A stretch of 41,666 nt of DNA, from positions 1 through 41,666 of the forward strand of contig JAIBAK010000031.1 of NCBI GenBank assembly GCA_019695215.1, read 5' to 3'. Below, piece by piece: positions 16,682 through 25,441 of this stretch. The number at the start of each line of letters is the position of its first letter. Within the stretch, counting starts at the first letter, position 1. Position numbers and translations under genes: made by a program. This stretch comes from Bacteroidia bacterium. Lineage in GTDB: Bacteria; Bacteroidota; Bacteroidia; UKL13-3. The notes beneath the pieces are model-generated. The model ran no database searches. It saw only the letters and a program-made list of their open reading frames with translations, and was not told the origin of the DNA.

Positions 16682-17460
16682 ACTCTCTTCATCCCTTCAA
16701 ACACGCCCATTCCGTACAAAGCAAAATCATATTTCACGGGGTCGTTGTTATCCATGGCCCGCAGGTTATCGGTAAGTTCACATACCGCTTTCCAGTCATC
16801 GTAGCTACGCGTGAGCAATCCCAGGTTACGTGCAGTGCGACCCGAATGCAAATCGAGCGGGCATTGCAGTTGTGCCGGTTTTATTTTTTTCCAGATACCG
16901 AAATCAACACCGCGATTGTCGCTGCGAACCATCCACCGCAGGTACATACACAGCCGTTTGCAGGCCGAATGTTGAGCAGGTGATGCCACATGTTTTTTGG
17001 TACGTGCAGGGAAATCGGAGAGCGAAAAAAACAACTCTCTGAAATGATTCAACCCGCCTTCAATAGTGGTGTCTACCTTTTTTATTCCTGCAGCAAATGC
17101 CCATTCAAGTGAAGCATGTTGCCTGTAGTGCCATTGCAGAAAATGTAAAAAATACAATAAATCCGTATCATTAAAAGTGCGATGCACAAAACCTTCAAAC
17201 CGTTTCAAATCTTTGGGCTGATGGTTGAGCATAAAATCATGCGGAGCATGGTCCATCCAATTTATAAGTTTGCGGCAATTTTTCAGAATAGTTACCCGTT
17301 GTCCCCAGGCAAGTGTAGCTGCCAGCAATCCGGTTATTTCAATATCCTGCTTTTTGGTAAATAAATGCGGAATGGAAACAGGATCGGTTTCGATAAACAA
17401 CTGCGCGTTGTAGGCCTCTACTTTTGCATCGAGCAGTTTTTTTAGTGACTCCTTTTTCAT
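16678..17460 (-). CDS. TIGR02757/DUF2400 family protein
   Basis: The 260-residue protein matches the TIGR02757 (DUF2400) family widespread in Bacteroidota. Recognisable blocks are ITGLLAATLAWGQRVTILKN (~42-61), FVHRTFNDTDLLYFLHFLQ (~91-109), CKRLCMYLRWMVRSDNRGVDFGIW (~168-191) and PLDLHSGRTARNLGLLTR (~201-218). The fold is thought to relate to helix-hairpin-helix DNA glycosylases, and LHSGRTA plus LRWMVRSD are the conserved core, but the activity is not established. The ATG overlaps the stop of prsW in an ATGA, so the two are translationally coupled. Confidence 0.88.
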   Translation of the reverse strand: MKKESLKKLLDAKVEAYNAQLFIETDPVSIPHLFTKKQDIEITGLLAATLAWGQRVTILKNCRKLINWMDHAPHDFMLNHQPKDLKRFEGFVHRTFNDTDLLYFLHFLQWHYRQHASLEWAFAAGIKKVDTTIEGGLNHFRELFFSLSDFPARTKKHVASPAQHSACKRLCMYLRWMVRSDNRGVDFGIWKKIKPAQLQCPLDLHSGRTARNLGLLTRSYDDWKAVCELTDNLRAMDNNDPVKYDFALYGMGVFEGMKRV

Positions 17461-18149
17461 CGGTGCTGAAAAGGAGTGTGAGCTACATGTAGTTTTATTG
17501 CGCGTAAAGAATAGATAACCGATACCACAAGCGATACCATGGCACCTCCTGCAAGCTTGGGATAACTGCGCTGCAAAATGAAAAAATCGTAACTGCCGTG
17601 CATAATCATGGCGACCAGGAGCGCTGCCGTTAAATGCAAAACAGGGAATTTACTTTTAAAACGAGCTACTCCCGTGTAGTATCCCATGGCAATGGCAAAA
17701 GTAGCATGGGCAGGTACCGCAGTAAAAGCCCTTGCCAGTGCGATATTATGCGGATCGCCTTTGCTGTACACGTACACGTAAAGAATGTTCTCGAGCGTGG
17801 CAAAACCCATTGATATCATGACCGAATAGGTAATACCGTCATACGGCTCATCAAACACTTTATCGCGATAAAAATATTTTCGCAAAAAGAAAAATTTACT
17901 GAACTCCTCACTCAATCCCACTCCTATAAACGCATAGATAACCGTGCGGGTAAAATCGGGGCTGGCCTTTACTCCTATTTTCCGAAACAACAACTCAAAG
18001 GCAATAGCCGGCACCACACTTACACAGCCCAGAAAAAATGCTTTGAGTAATTTGTGCAACGGTTCGCGCATCAGTTTGCCGCGCCAGTACACATAAATTG
18101 CTATGCTTATGGCCGGACCAATAGTGAGTGCTAAAAGTTGATAATCCAT
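17457..18149 (-). CDS. prsW: PrsW-family intramembrane glutamic protease
   Basis: The 230-residue membrane protein has about seven hydrophobic helices and the complete PrsW signature: EEFSK (Glu81, Glu82), FATLEN (116-121), HATF (148-151) and HGSYDF (184-189), in the expected order. In Bacillus subtilis PrsW cleaves the anti-sigma factor RsiW at site 1. The target here is unknown; the nearest sigma factor, at 12.9-13.5 kb, has no visible anti-sigma partner. It is coupled to the DUF2400 gene by a 4-bp overlap and starts 52 bp after the cystathionine enzyme gene. Confidence 0.9.
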   Translation of the reverse strand: MDYQLLALTIGPAISIAIYVYWRGKLMREPLHKLLKAFFLGCVSVVPAIAFELLFRKIGVKASPDFTRTVIYAFIGVGLSEEFSKFFFLRKYFYRDKVFDEPYDGITYSVMISMGFATLENILYVYVYSKGDPHNIALARAFTAVPAHATFAIAMGYYTGVARFKSKFPVLHLTAALLVAMIMHGSYDFFILQRSYPKLAGGAMVSLVVSVIYSLRAIKLHVAHTPFQHR

Positions 18150-18201
18150 CCAACTACAAGTATATAAAATTTTAAAGAACGAATACCTAAGAAGTTCTGC
18201 T

Positions 18202-19341
18202 TTAACTCAACACCCGCTTTAAATCGTCCATCAAATCTTCAATATCTTCTACACCCACACTTAAACGCAGTAAATTATCTACCACCCCTGCTTTCTCCCG
18301 TTCGTCTTTGGGAATAGATGCGTGGGTCATAGTAGCCGGATGATTAATGAGAGACTCAACACCACCCAGACTTTCGGCCAGTGAAAAAACCTTAAACGAA
18401 GAAGCAATACGAAAAGTTTCATTCAAATCGGCTCCCTTTAATACAATGGATATCATGCCGCCAAAATCGCGCATCTGTTTTTGGGCAATGGCGTGGTTTG
18501 GATGATCGGTAAAACCGGGCCAGTACACTTTTTCAATTTTTGGGTGCTGACGCAAAAATTCAGCTATCACTCTGCCATTTTCACAATGTGCTTTCATACG
18601 CAGGTGAAGTGTTTTAATACCGCGTAACACCAAAAAACTATCCTGCGGGCCGGGAGTGGCTCCGCAACTGTTATGGATAAATGCTAATTGCTCGTGCAGT
18701 TTATCGTCATTTGTTATCAGTGCGCCCATTACCACATCGCTGTGTCCGCCCAGGTATTTGGTTACACTGTGCATCACAATATCGGCACCCAAATCAAGCG
18801 GATTTTGCAAATAGGGAGAAGCAAAAGTATTGTCAACGGCTAATATTAAATTATTCTTTTTAGCAATGGCAGCACAAGCGCTGATGTCAACAATTTGCAT
18901 GGTAGGATTGGTTGGTGTTTCAATCCAGATGAGTTTGGTATTTGCATTTAAATAATTGCTGATATTTTGGGCATCGGTTAAATCAATAAAATGAAATTTG
19001 ATTCCGTATTTGGCAAATACTTTGGTAAACATTCGGTACGTTCCGCCATACAAATCATTTCCGGTTATGACTTCATCACCGGGTTGTAATAATTTTATAA
19101 CTGCATCGGTGGCACCCATTCCGCTTGAAAAACACAACCCGTGCTTCCCGTTTTCTAATGCAGCAATACATTGCTCCAGCGCATTGCGCGTAGGATTTTT
19201 ACCACGTGCATAAGCATAGCCTTTGTGTTTACCCGGGCTTTCCTGCCAATAGGTAGAAGTTTGGTAAATAGGAGTCATAATGGCACCCGTGGTAGGGTCG
19301 GGTTCCTGTCCGGCATGAATGGCTTTTGTTCCGAATTTCAT
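18202..19341 (-). CDS. metB: Cystathionine gamma-synthase/gamma-lyase (PLP, Cys/Met metabolism)
   Basis: The 379-residue enzyme belongs to the Cys/Met-metabolism PLP family. Lys195 in SVTKYLGGHSD is the Schiff-base lysine; YARGKNPTR (~44-52), CFSSGMGA (~70-77) and AVDNTFASP (~168-176) bind the cofactor phosphate and ring. The C-terminal FSLAESLGGVESLINHPATMTH is the family signature. Synthase (cystathionine from O-acyl-homoserine and cysteine) and lyase (cysteine from cystathionine) cannot be separated reliably by sequence, so the gene symbol is provisional. It has its own promoter. Confidence 0.9.
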   Translation of the reverse strand: MKFGTKAIHAGQEPDPTTGAIMTPIYQTSTYWQESPGKHKGYAYARGKNPTRNALEQCIAALENGKHGLCFSSGMGATDAVIKLLQPGDEVITGNDLYGGTYRMFTKVFAKYGIKFHFIDLTDAQNISNYLNANTKLIWIETPTNPTMQIVDISACAAIAKKNNLILAVDNTFASPYLQNPLDLGADIVMHSVTKYLGGHSDVVMGALITNDDKLHEQLAFIHNSCGATPGPQDSFLVLRGIKTLHLRMKAHCENGRVIAEFLRQHPKIEKVYWPGFTDHPNHAIAQKQMRDFGGMISIVLKGADLNETFRIASSFKVFSLAESLGGVESLINHPATMTHASIPKDEREKAGVVDNLLRLSVGVEDIEDLMDDLKRVLS

Positions 19342-19357
19342 ATAATAAAATTTGATG

Positions 19358-19387
19358 CGAAGGTAAGTTCAACCTGCGAAACGGCAA
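19358..19387 (-). promoter_or_regulatory. Sigma-A-like promoter of the cystathionine enzyme gene
   Basis: On the minus strand TTG (19387-19385), exactly 19 bases, then TACCTTCG (19365-19358) fit the consensus with one mismatch in the -7 element. The ATG is 16 bases downstream. Confidence 0.5.
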
Positions 19388-19423
19388 GCCCAAATAACTA
19401 AAAAAAGTACGGTGATTCGGCTA

Positions 19424-20458
19424 TCAGGCAAATCCAAGCCTTGCCTCCAGTTCGGGGCTCAGTTTTGGAAGTTTTCTGCGCTCAATTAAAAACGTAGTGA
19501 GCCTTGCAATGTCTTTAAAAATATAATGTTTATCCAAAGCCCCTTTCAGGTAATCTTTGCCACTGCTTCCTCCGGTTCCCACACGGGTTCCAATCATGCG
19601 ATGCACCATATTTACATGCCTGAAACGCCATGCCGAAAGCAGGTTGTCAATCTCCAACAGCAACTCAAGAAGTTTGTAAGGCAATTGCAGCATTGGGTAA
19701 CCGCGATACAACATGATAAACAAGGCGGCCCGGTTTGATTCGGCACTAAAAGCACTGCCGCTATCTCCTTTTAAAAACAAACTGTCAAACTCGGTTAGGT
19801 TTTGCTTTTCACCCTCTATCAAACTTTGCGAATAGATATTGCGGTAATCATCCCAAAACGCGTGGTGCAAAATTCCTCCGTCCGTATGCTTCTCGTAATT
19901 TTTCCAGAAATCCTGATTATTGAAAAAAGGTGTACGCTTAAGCCAGGCATCAACCAACTCGAGCAGGGTGAGTTGCTGCTCTACCTGCTTAATCATTTTT
20001 ATTTGTTCCTCGCGCAGTTGCGAGGTATAGTATGCCTGCCCGTGCCGATGTTCATATTTTAATCCCAGTTTAGCTTCGGTAATTTTAAACTGCCAGCTTT
20101 GAAAGCCCGATGCAGGACGAAGCATGTCGCGGAAATCAAGAAAATCCATTGGAGTCATGGTTTCCAGCACGTCCACTTTATTCACCAGCATACGCAAAAT
20201 AACAGTAATGCGGTTTAAGCGGTGTACCACTGTTTGCAATTGCGGACTATTGTCATTTACCTGCGGCATGTACAGAATTTCGGCTATTGAATCAATTTCG
20301 TGCAGAATCTGCTTAAACCACAATTCATAACTCTGATGAATGATTATGAACAACATTTCATCATGGGCCGGCATCCCGTTTTTAACACTTTCGGGATCCT
20401 GGGCCTCCAATATTTTTTCGAGTTGCAGATAATCGCTATAATTTACTTGTTTGCTCAT
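19424..20458 (-). CDS. kynA: Tryptophan 2,3-dioxygenase
   Basis: The 344-residue haem enzyme opens the indole ring of tryptophan to N-formylkynurenine, the first step of the kynurenine pathway. Signature blocks are HDEMLFIIIHQSYELWFKQ (~32-50, with the distal-side His), FLDFRDMLRPASGFQSWQFK (~106-125) and RFRHVNMVHRMIGTRVGTGGSSG (~285-310, with the proximal haem His and the substrate-binding GTGGSSG loop). It is somewhat longer than the ~280-residue proteobacterial forms, which is usual in Bacteroidota. No kynureninase or formamidase gene is nearby. The TPMT-like methyltransferase gene ends 72 bp upstream. Confidence 0.94.
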   Translation of the reverse strand: MSKQVNYSDYLQLEKILEAQDPESVKNGMPAHDEMLFIIIHQSYELWFKQILHEIDSIAEILYMPQVNDNSPQLQTVVHRLNRITVILRMLVNKVDVLETMTPMDFLDFRDMLRPASGFQSWQFKITEAKLGLKYEHRHGQAYYTSQLREEQIKMIKQVEQQLTLLELVDAWLKRTPFFNNQDFWKNYEKHTDGGILHHAFWDDYRNIYSQSLIEGEKQNLTEFDSLFLKGDSGSAFSAESNRAALFIMLYRGYPMLQLPYKLLELLLEIDNLLSAWRFRHVNMVHRMIGTRVGTGGSSGKDYLKGALDKHYIFKDIARLTTFLIERRKLPKLSPELEARLGFA

Positions 20459-20530
20459 ACTAACAATTTTATAAGGTCGCCAAAATACGGGTTTTATTTT
20501 TAATCAAAACATGACCCGTGTCAAAGTTTT

Positions 20531-21115
20531 TTATTTTTTCATCATCACAGCAAATAGTTCATTCCCCGCCCTTTTTGTTATGGAATTATAACATGGAGTA
20601 AAATGTTTAAAAGTAAAATAGGGCTCAAAATAAGTTTGATACTCGCTGGCACTTCCTCCAAATGGCGGACCATCGTTCTCAAAATCACAGTTAAAAAGTA
20701 CTCCGGCCAACTTGCCACCGGGCGCAAGCAACTCATTCATATGTGTGGCATACGCAATACGTAAAGCAGGATTAAGAGCACAAAAAAAAGTTTGTTCCAG
20801 TATTAAATCATACTGCCCGTGATGGGAGAAAAAATCAGCACATACTACGTTTAATCCTTTATCGCCTAACCGTTGTTCCAGTTCGGCACATAGCACAGGG
20901 GAAATATCAATGCAGGTTACGTTTGTAAAACCCTTTTGAAGCAGGTAAGCCGCTTCGTAGGCATTGCCGCAACCCGGTATCATTATGCGAAGATTTTTAT
21001 TCTCCAGCTGGTCAATGTAATTTTTGAGAGGAGTTGAAACCTCACCCACATCCCATCCGGTTTGCTGTTCAATATACCTGTTGTTCCAGTAATCACCGCT
21101 TAATTTTATAGTCAT
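20531..21115 (-). CDS. TPMT-family S-adenosylmethionine methyltransferase
   Basis: The 194-residue protein has the thiopurine S-methyltransferase layout. YWNNRYIEQQTGWDVG (~9-24) is the signature N-terminus, RIMIPGCGNAYEAAYLLQKG (~43-62) is motif I binding SAM, CIDISP follows, and EQTFFCALNPALRIAYATHM (~108-127) is characteristic. Bacterial members methylate thiols, tellurite/selenite or small thiocyanate-type substrates; the natural substrate is unknown. Its ATG lies 3 bp past the stop of the TonB-dependent receptor gene, so the two are almost certainly co-transcribed. Confidence 0.85.
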   Translation of the reverse strand: MTIKLSGDYWNNRYIEQQTGWDVGEVSTPLKNYIDQLENKNLRIMIPGCGNAYEAAYLLQKGFTNVTCIDISPVLCAELEQRLGDKGLNVVCADFFSHHGQYDLILEQTFFCALNPALRIAYATHMNELLAPGGKLAGVLFNCDFENDGPPFGGSASEYQTYFEPYFTFKHFTPCYNSITKRAGNELFAVMMKK

Positions 21116-21118
21116 TAT

Positions 21119-23611
21119 TTAAAATTTTATCATTAAAGCCACATTCAGTCTGCGACTGGTTAAATAATTAGGAACCGCATAATAGGTATTGGTAATATCC
21201 TTAATCCATAAATAAGAAATGGTATTGTTTATCTGAAGCAGATTAAACACCTCTAAGCTGATCCATGCTGAATGAAACAATTTTGACAATCCTTTGCGAT
21301 CGGTTTCATTCATTTTTTCATCAATAATCATTTTAGAAAAACCTATATCCACTCTTCGGTAAGGAGGCACCCGCTGCCTGTTGTTATAAATATGTTTATT
21401 GGGTGGACCAAAAGGAAGGCCTGTACCAAAAACGCCCATCAAATGCATTTTATACTTTGGATTTTTACGCAACTCATCCTGAAAAAACACACTGAAGTTT
21501 ACCCGCTGATCAGTAGGCCGCGGAATATTTCCGGGATATTTAACCGAACCATCGGAACGCACGATGGAGTCGTTAGAAATATTTTCAGCTACCTTCATTA
21601 CCGACATACTCGCCCACGATTCGGTGCCTTTTATAAATTCTCCGTTTACTCTAAGGTCAATTCCCGTTGCATACCCTTTTGAATTATTTGTGGCATAATA
21701 ACGTATACGAACATTGTCAATTTCATACGGAATTAAAAAATCGAGTTTCTTGTAATAGGCTTCGGCAAAAAATTTAAACGGGCGCTGCCAGGCGTTAAAT
21801 AAAAAATCCATACCGGTTACAAAATGGATAGCCCGTTGCGCTTTCACATTGATATTTACCTCTCCGGTTTGGTTACGTAACTCGCGGTAAAATGGCGGCT
21901 GATAATAATACCCGAAAGCAGCTTTTATAGAAATATCTTTTTTTAGTAAACTATCCCCCAAATTCCCAAAACGCACTTTGCGATTATGTGCCCTGTTGGG
22001 CTCAAATGAAACCTGCACCCTCGGACTAATAACATTCTGCCGGTTTAAATCCCAGTAATTGGTGCGTATTCCGTAATTGACCGTGAAATTATTTGGCTGA
22101 TGCAGTACCATTGAATTTTGAACATACGCGGTGTAGCGGTTACTTTCTATGTTGGCTTTACCCCGATAAAACTGATTCAGTTCAAAATTTCCGTTTGTAA
22201 GCAGCGGAACAGAAAAATCTGCCGAATCCATATACTTCCATTCGTGAAGTTTGTCATCAATCATTTCATGCTGATATTGTAATCCCCATTGCAGGTTATT
22301 ACTTTTTGATGAGTAATAACCGCGATGTGCAATGTTTATAACTGTTGCCTGTAAATTGTTTCGGGCATTATTTACAAAATAGCCTGCTCCTCTGTTGTAT
22401 TTACTTTTCGCAAAATCATCAGATCCCAGATTGTTTTCTAACTGATCCAACCTGTAGGCACCTTCAACACTGTAATATTCATTCTCAATGCTGTTAAACC
22501 CCGATGCAATAAATTTTAATACCGTAAATTTAGTTGGCTGATAGGATAAGGTTAATGCACTCATCATGGTTTGATACCGCATAAGTTCCTGACCCTCGAA
22601 TCCGATATTCAGTTTTAAGGCATTGGTAACAGTACCAAAAACGGTCTCCTGATTTTGTGGAATCATGAGGTAACGGTTTTCGGCATAACTGCTCAGTAAA
22701 CTCAGTTGTAATTTCTCATTTATATCATAGCTTATCAGCGACTGAATATCGGCAAAACGGGGTTTGTAATCTCCGCGTACGTCAAGGCTGTTTAAAATAT
22801 AACTGTTAGCACGGTAACGTACCCCAAGCAGGTAAGTGAAACGCGAACTCTTTGCGGTTCCTTCAATCATTGAATTAAGTCCCATTAAGCTAAGTGAACT
22901 GGAACTGGCAAATTTTTTCGGGTGTTTATATTTTACATCCAGCACCGATGACATTTTATCTCCATATCTTGATTCAAATCCCCCGGCTGAAAACTTTACA
23001 TTTTTCACCATATTAGGATTGATAAAACTTAACCCTTCCTGTTGTCCGGAGCGAACAAGAAACGGACGGTAAATTTCAATATCATTTACATAAATCAGGT
23101 TTTCATCATAATTCCCTCCACGTACGTTGTATTGCGAACTCAATTCATTATTTGAGGTTACTCCGGGAAGAGTTTTTAAATACGTTTCAAAATTTCCGGT
23201 AATATTCGGGAATGGCTCCAGGTTGCGGGGATCTAAGGTAATTACACCAATTTTTTCTCTGTCGGGGGAATCCTGAAATTTTAATACCCGTTTTACACTT
23301 CCTGAACCGATAAGCACATCTAACCTTTTACTTTCTCCGGGTTTTAACGGGGCTATATCCAATACCAATCCGGTGCGGCCTACCAGAGCAAAAGCTAACT
23401 GAAACGCCTCACCAGATGAAACTTTCAGTTCATACTTGCCTCCCTCCGAACTGCTGGTGCCATAGGTTTTACCCACCACCCCAATAATTACATCATCAAC
23501 GGCAACACCTGCAGAGTCTTTAACCACGCCATAAATAGTGGCATTAATCTGGGCATTGCCAGCTAAAGAGAGAAACAAAAAGGAAAGAAAAAAAAGAAGT
23601 TTTTGAAACAT
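21119..23611 (-). CDS. TonB-dependent receptor with carboxypeptidase-regulatory-like N-terminus
   Basis: The ATG at 23611 gives a good signal peptide (MFQKLLFFLSFLFLSLAGNA) and 830 residues; a TTG four codons earlier is less likely. Residues ~20-100 (ATIYGVVKDSAGVAVDDVIIGV) are a carboxypeptidase-regulatory/DUF4480-like beta domain. The plug follows, with LKTLPGVTSNNELSSQYNVRG (~142-162) and YVNDIEIYRPFL, then a 22-strand barrel ending in Phe (LNVALMIKF), the usual signal for outer-membrane insertion. No SusD partner is adjacent, so a non-glycan substrate such as a metal chelate is possible. It is downstream of rpe by 18 bp and upstream of the TPMT-like gene by 3 bp. Confidence 0.92.
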   Translation of the reverse strand: MFQKLLFFLSFLFLSLAGNAQINATIYGVVKDSAGVAVDDVIIGVVGKTYGTSSSEGGKYELKVSSGEAFQLAFALVGRTGLVLDIAPLKPGESKRLDVLIGSGSVKRVLKFQDSPDREKIGVITLDPRNLEPFPNITGNFETYLKTLPGVTSNNELSSQYNVRGGNYDENLIYVNDIEIYRPFLVRSGQQEGLSFINPNMVKNVKFSAGGFESRYGDKMSSVLDVKYKHPKKFASSSSLSLMGLNSMIEGTAKSSRFTYLLGVRYRANSYILNSLDVRGDYKPRFADIQSLISYDINEKLQLSLLSSYAENRYLMIPQNQETVFGTVTNALKLNIGFEGQELMRYQTMMSALTLSYQPTKFTVLKFIASGFNSIENEYYSVEGAYRLDQLENNLGSDDFAKSKYNRGAGYFVNNARNNLQATVINIAHRGYYSSKSNNLQWGLQYQHEMIDDKLHEWKYMDSADFSVPLLTNGNFELNQFYRGKANIESNRYTAYVQNSMVLHQPNNFTVNYGIRTNYWDLNRQNVISPRVQVSFEPNRAHNRKVRFGNLGDSLLKKDISIKAAFGYYYQPPFYRELRNQTGEVNINVKAQRAIHFVTGMDFLFNAWQRPFKFFAEAYYKKLDFLIPYEIDNVRIRYYATNNSKGYATGIDLRVNGEFIKGTESWASMSVMKVAENISNDSIVRSDGSVKYPGNIPRPTDQRVNFSVFFQDELRKNPKYKMHLMGVFGTGLPFGPPNKHIYNNRQRVPPYRRVDIGFSKMIIDEKMNETDRKGLSKLFHSAWISLEVFNLLQINNTISYLWIKDITNTYYAVPNYLTSRRLNVALMIKF

Positions 23612-23629
23612 TACGGTGTACAACGAATT

Positions 23630-24301
23630 TTACACCGACTTAGTACCGCGATGAAGATGCTTCAGTTCATGAATGGTGTGTGATGGATTTTGTGAGCCAA
23701 ATACAAAATTGCCTGCTACCAGCACATTGGCTCCGTTATTAAGCAAATCGGCCGCATTATCGGCATTCACCCCGCCATCAATTTCTATTAATGCGCTTGA
23801 ACCGGTTACATCTTTAAGCACTACCAGTTCAGCAATTTTATTATAAGTATTTTCAATAAATTTTTGTCCGCCAAATCCGGGATTCACACTCATCATACAT
23901 ACCAGATCAATATCAGCCAGCACATCTTTAAGTAACTGTACCGAGGTATGCGGATTTATTGCCACACCCGCTTTCATCCCGGCTTCTTTAATAGCGGCAA
24001 TAGTGCGGTGAAGGTGCGTGCTTGCTTCAAGGTGTACAGTTAAAATATCGGCTCCTGCTTTTTTGAAATCGTTAATGTACCGCTCAGGCTGCACTATCAT
24101 CAGGTGTACATCCAGTGGTTTTTTTGCATACCGTTTAATAGCTGCAATTACGGGAAGGCCTAAAGAGATATTCGGGACAAAAACTCCATCCATCACATCC
24201 ACATGAAACCAATCGGCTTCGCTATGGTTAATCATCTCAATGTCTTTTTGTAAATGGGCAAAGTCTGCCGATAAGATAGAGGGGGCTATTAAATGCGTCA
24301 T
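23630..24301 (-). CDS. rpe: Ribulose-phosphate 3-epimerase
   Basis: The 223-residue TIM-barrel enzyme interconverts ribulose-5-phosphate and xylulose-5-phosphate. The start at ATG 24301 gives the canonical MTHLIAPSILSADFAHLQKD. Other family marks are HVDVMDGVFVPNISLG (metal-binding His and catalytic Asp), DVHLMIVQPERYI, MMSVNPGFGGQKFIE and EIDGGVNADNA (second catalytic Asp). Family length is 210-230. It begins a leftward cluster with the TonB-dependent receptor and the TPMT-like gene, although the functions do not obviously connect. Confidence 0.95.
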   Translation of the reverse strand: MTHLIAPSILSADFAHLQKDIEMINHSEADWFHVDVMDGVFVPNISLGLPVIAAIKRYAKKPLDVHLMIVQPERYINDFKKAGADILTVHLEASTHLHRTIAAIKEAGMKAGVAINPHTSVQLLKDVLADIDLVCMMSVNPGFGGQKFIENTYNKIAELVVLKDVTGSSALIEIDGGVNADNAADLLNNGANVLVAGNFVFGSQNPSHTIHELKHLHRGTKSV

Positions 24302-24307
24302 AATGCG

Positions 24308-24315
24308 CAAAAATA
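24308..24315 (-). promoter_or_regulatory. -7 element (TATTTTTG) of rpe
   Basis: The minus strand reads TATTTTTG, a full TAnnTTTG match, 6 bases before the rpe ATG, so the transcript would be nearly leaderless. The nearest TTG upstream is at 16 bases, closer than usual. Confidence 0.45.
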
Positions 24316-24403
24316 GGGTTTTTCCCTTATACAATTGCTCAAAATGAATATGATTTATTTGAGATTCTGCTCCCGAAATTCGGGTACTGAAGAAAACAAT
24401 TCC

Positions 24404-25441
24404 TTACAGTATAACCTCAATGCTGTATACTCCTTCAGGAACAAATTGTCCTATACACACCGCATGAACTCCTTCTGCGGCAAATAGTTCATCAGCCTCC
24501 TGTGCATGTTCAGCAGCTACGCTTATAAGTAATCCACCGCTTGTTTGCGGGTCATTAAGTACCTGAAATGCCTTCATATCGGTTAAACCGCTTACTTTTT
24601 TCTCATAAGCGTTCCAGTTACGGTAGGTATTATCTGGTATTGTATTCAACTTTAGATATTCATCAAGACAGGACAACAGCGGAACGTCATTGAAACGAAG
24701 TTGTGCAGTTAAATTACTTCCTTCGGCCATTTCGGTAAGGTGGCCAAGTAAACCAAAACCTGTAATATCGGTCATGGAATGAACCCACTTTTGTGCTCCT
24801 AATTTTTCACCTATTGTATTTAGTGAACACATTAACTCCACCACTTCCTGTATATGACCGGAATGAGCAACACCGCGCTTAATGGCTGTACTAAGCACCC
24901 CGATTCCCAATGGTTTTGTGAGATAGAGAAAATCTCCCGACCTGGCAGTATTGTTTCGTTTAATATGACCAACATTGGCAAATCCGTTTACCGAAAGTCC
25001 GAAAATAGGGTCGCTGCTGTTAATGCTGTGTCCGCCCGCAATAGCCACATTTACCTTTTCACAAATGTTTCGGGCACCATTAAGCACTTCAGTTGCTAAT
25101 TCGGCAGGTAATTTTTCAATGGGCCATCCCAAAACAACATTTGCAAAAACAGGTTTGCCTCCCATGGCATATACATCGCTTAGCGCGTTGGCTGCGGCTA
25201 TTCGCCCAAAATCAAAAGCATCATCAACAACAGGGAGAAAAAAATCAACTGTGCTTATGAGTGCCTGACCGTTTCCAATATCCCACACTGCTGCATCATC
25301 ATTGCTGTTATTTCCAATGAGTAATTGTTCAGCGGTTCTTGTGCTTCGGTGAGTTGCCAAAATTTTTTCCAAATCAGCCGGTGCAATTTTACACCCGCAC
25401 CCCGACCCGTGACTGTATTGTGTCAGTTTGAAACTGTCCAT
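24404..25441 (-). CDS. selD: Selenide, water dikinase (selenophosphate synthetase)
   Basis: The 345-residue enzyme makes selenophosphate, the selenium donor, from selenide and ATP. The N-terminal glycine-rich segment YSHGSGCGCK holds Cys15 and Lys18, equivalent to catalytic Cys17 and Lys20 of E. coli SelD; it is the Cys form, not a selenocysteine form. DDAAVWDIG and STVDFFLPVVDDAFDFGRIAAANALSD-like segments bind ATP and Mg, and MTDITGFGLLGHL and NDPQTSGGLL are further signatures. Its start overlaps the end of mnmH by 19 bp, so the pair is one operon dedicated to tRNA selenation. Confidence 0.95.
   Translation of the reverse strand: MDSFKLTQYSHGSGCGCKIAPADLEKILATHRSTRTAEQLLIGNNSNDDAAVWDIGNGQALISTVDFFLPVVDDAFDFGRIAAANALSDVYAMGGKPVFANVVLGWPIEKLPAELATEVLNGARNICEKVNVAIAGGHSINSSDPIFGLSVNGFANVGHIKRNNTARSGDFLYLTKPLGIGVLSTAIKRGVAHSGHIQEVVELMCSLNTIGEKLGAQKWVHSMTDITGFGLLGHLTEMAEGSNLTAQLRFNDVPLLSCLDEYLKLNTIPDNTYRNWNAYEKKVSGLTDMKAFQVLNDPQTSGGLLISVAAEHAQEADELFAAEGVHAVCIGQFVPEGVYSIEVIL

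Noticed and set aside
19342..19423. SAM riboswitch before the cystathionine enzyme gene
   Set aside because: The gap is only 82 bp and the promoter lies 16 bases from the ATG, leaving no room for an aptamer.
24404..25441. Possible selenocysteine in SelD
   Set aside because: The active site is GSGCGCK with ordinary Cys codons and no in-frame UGA.
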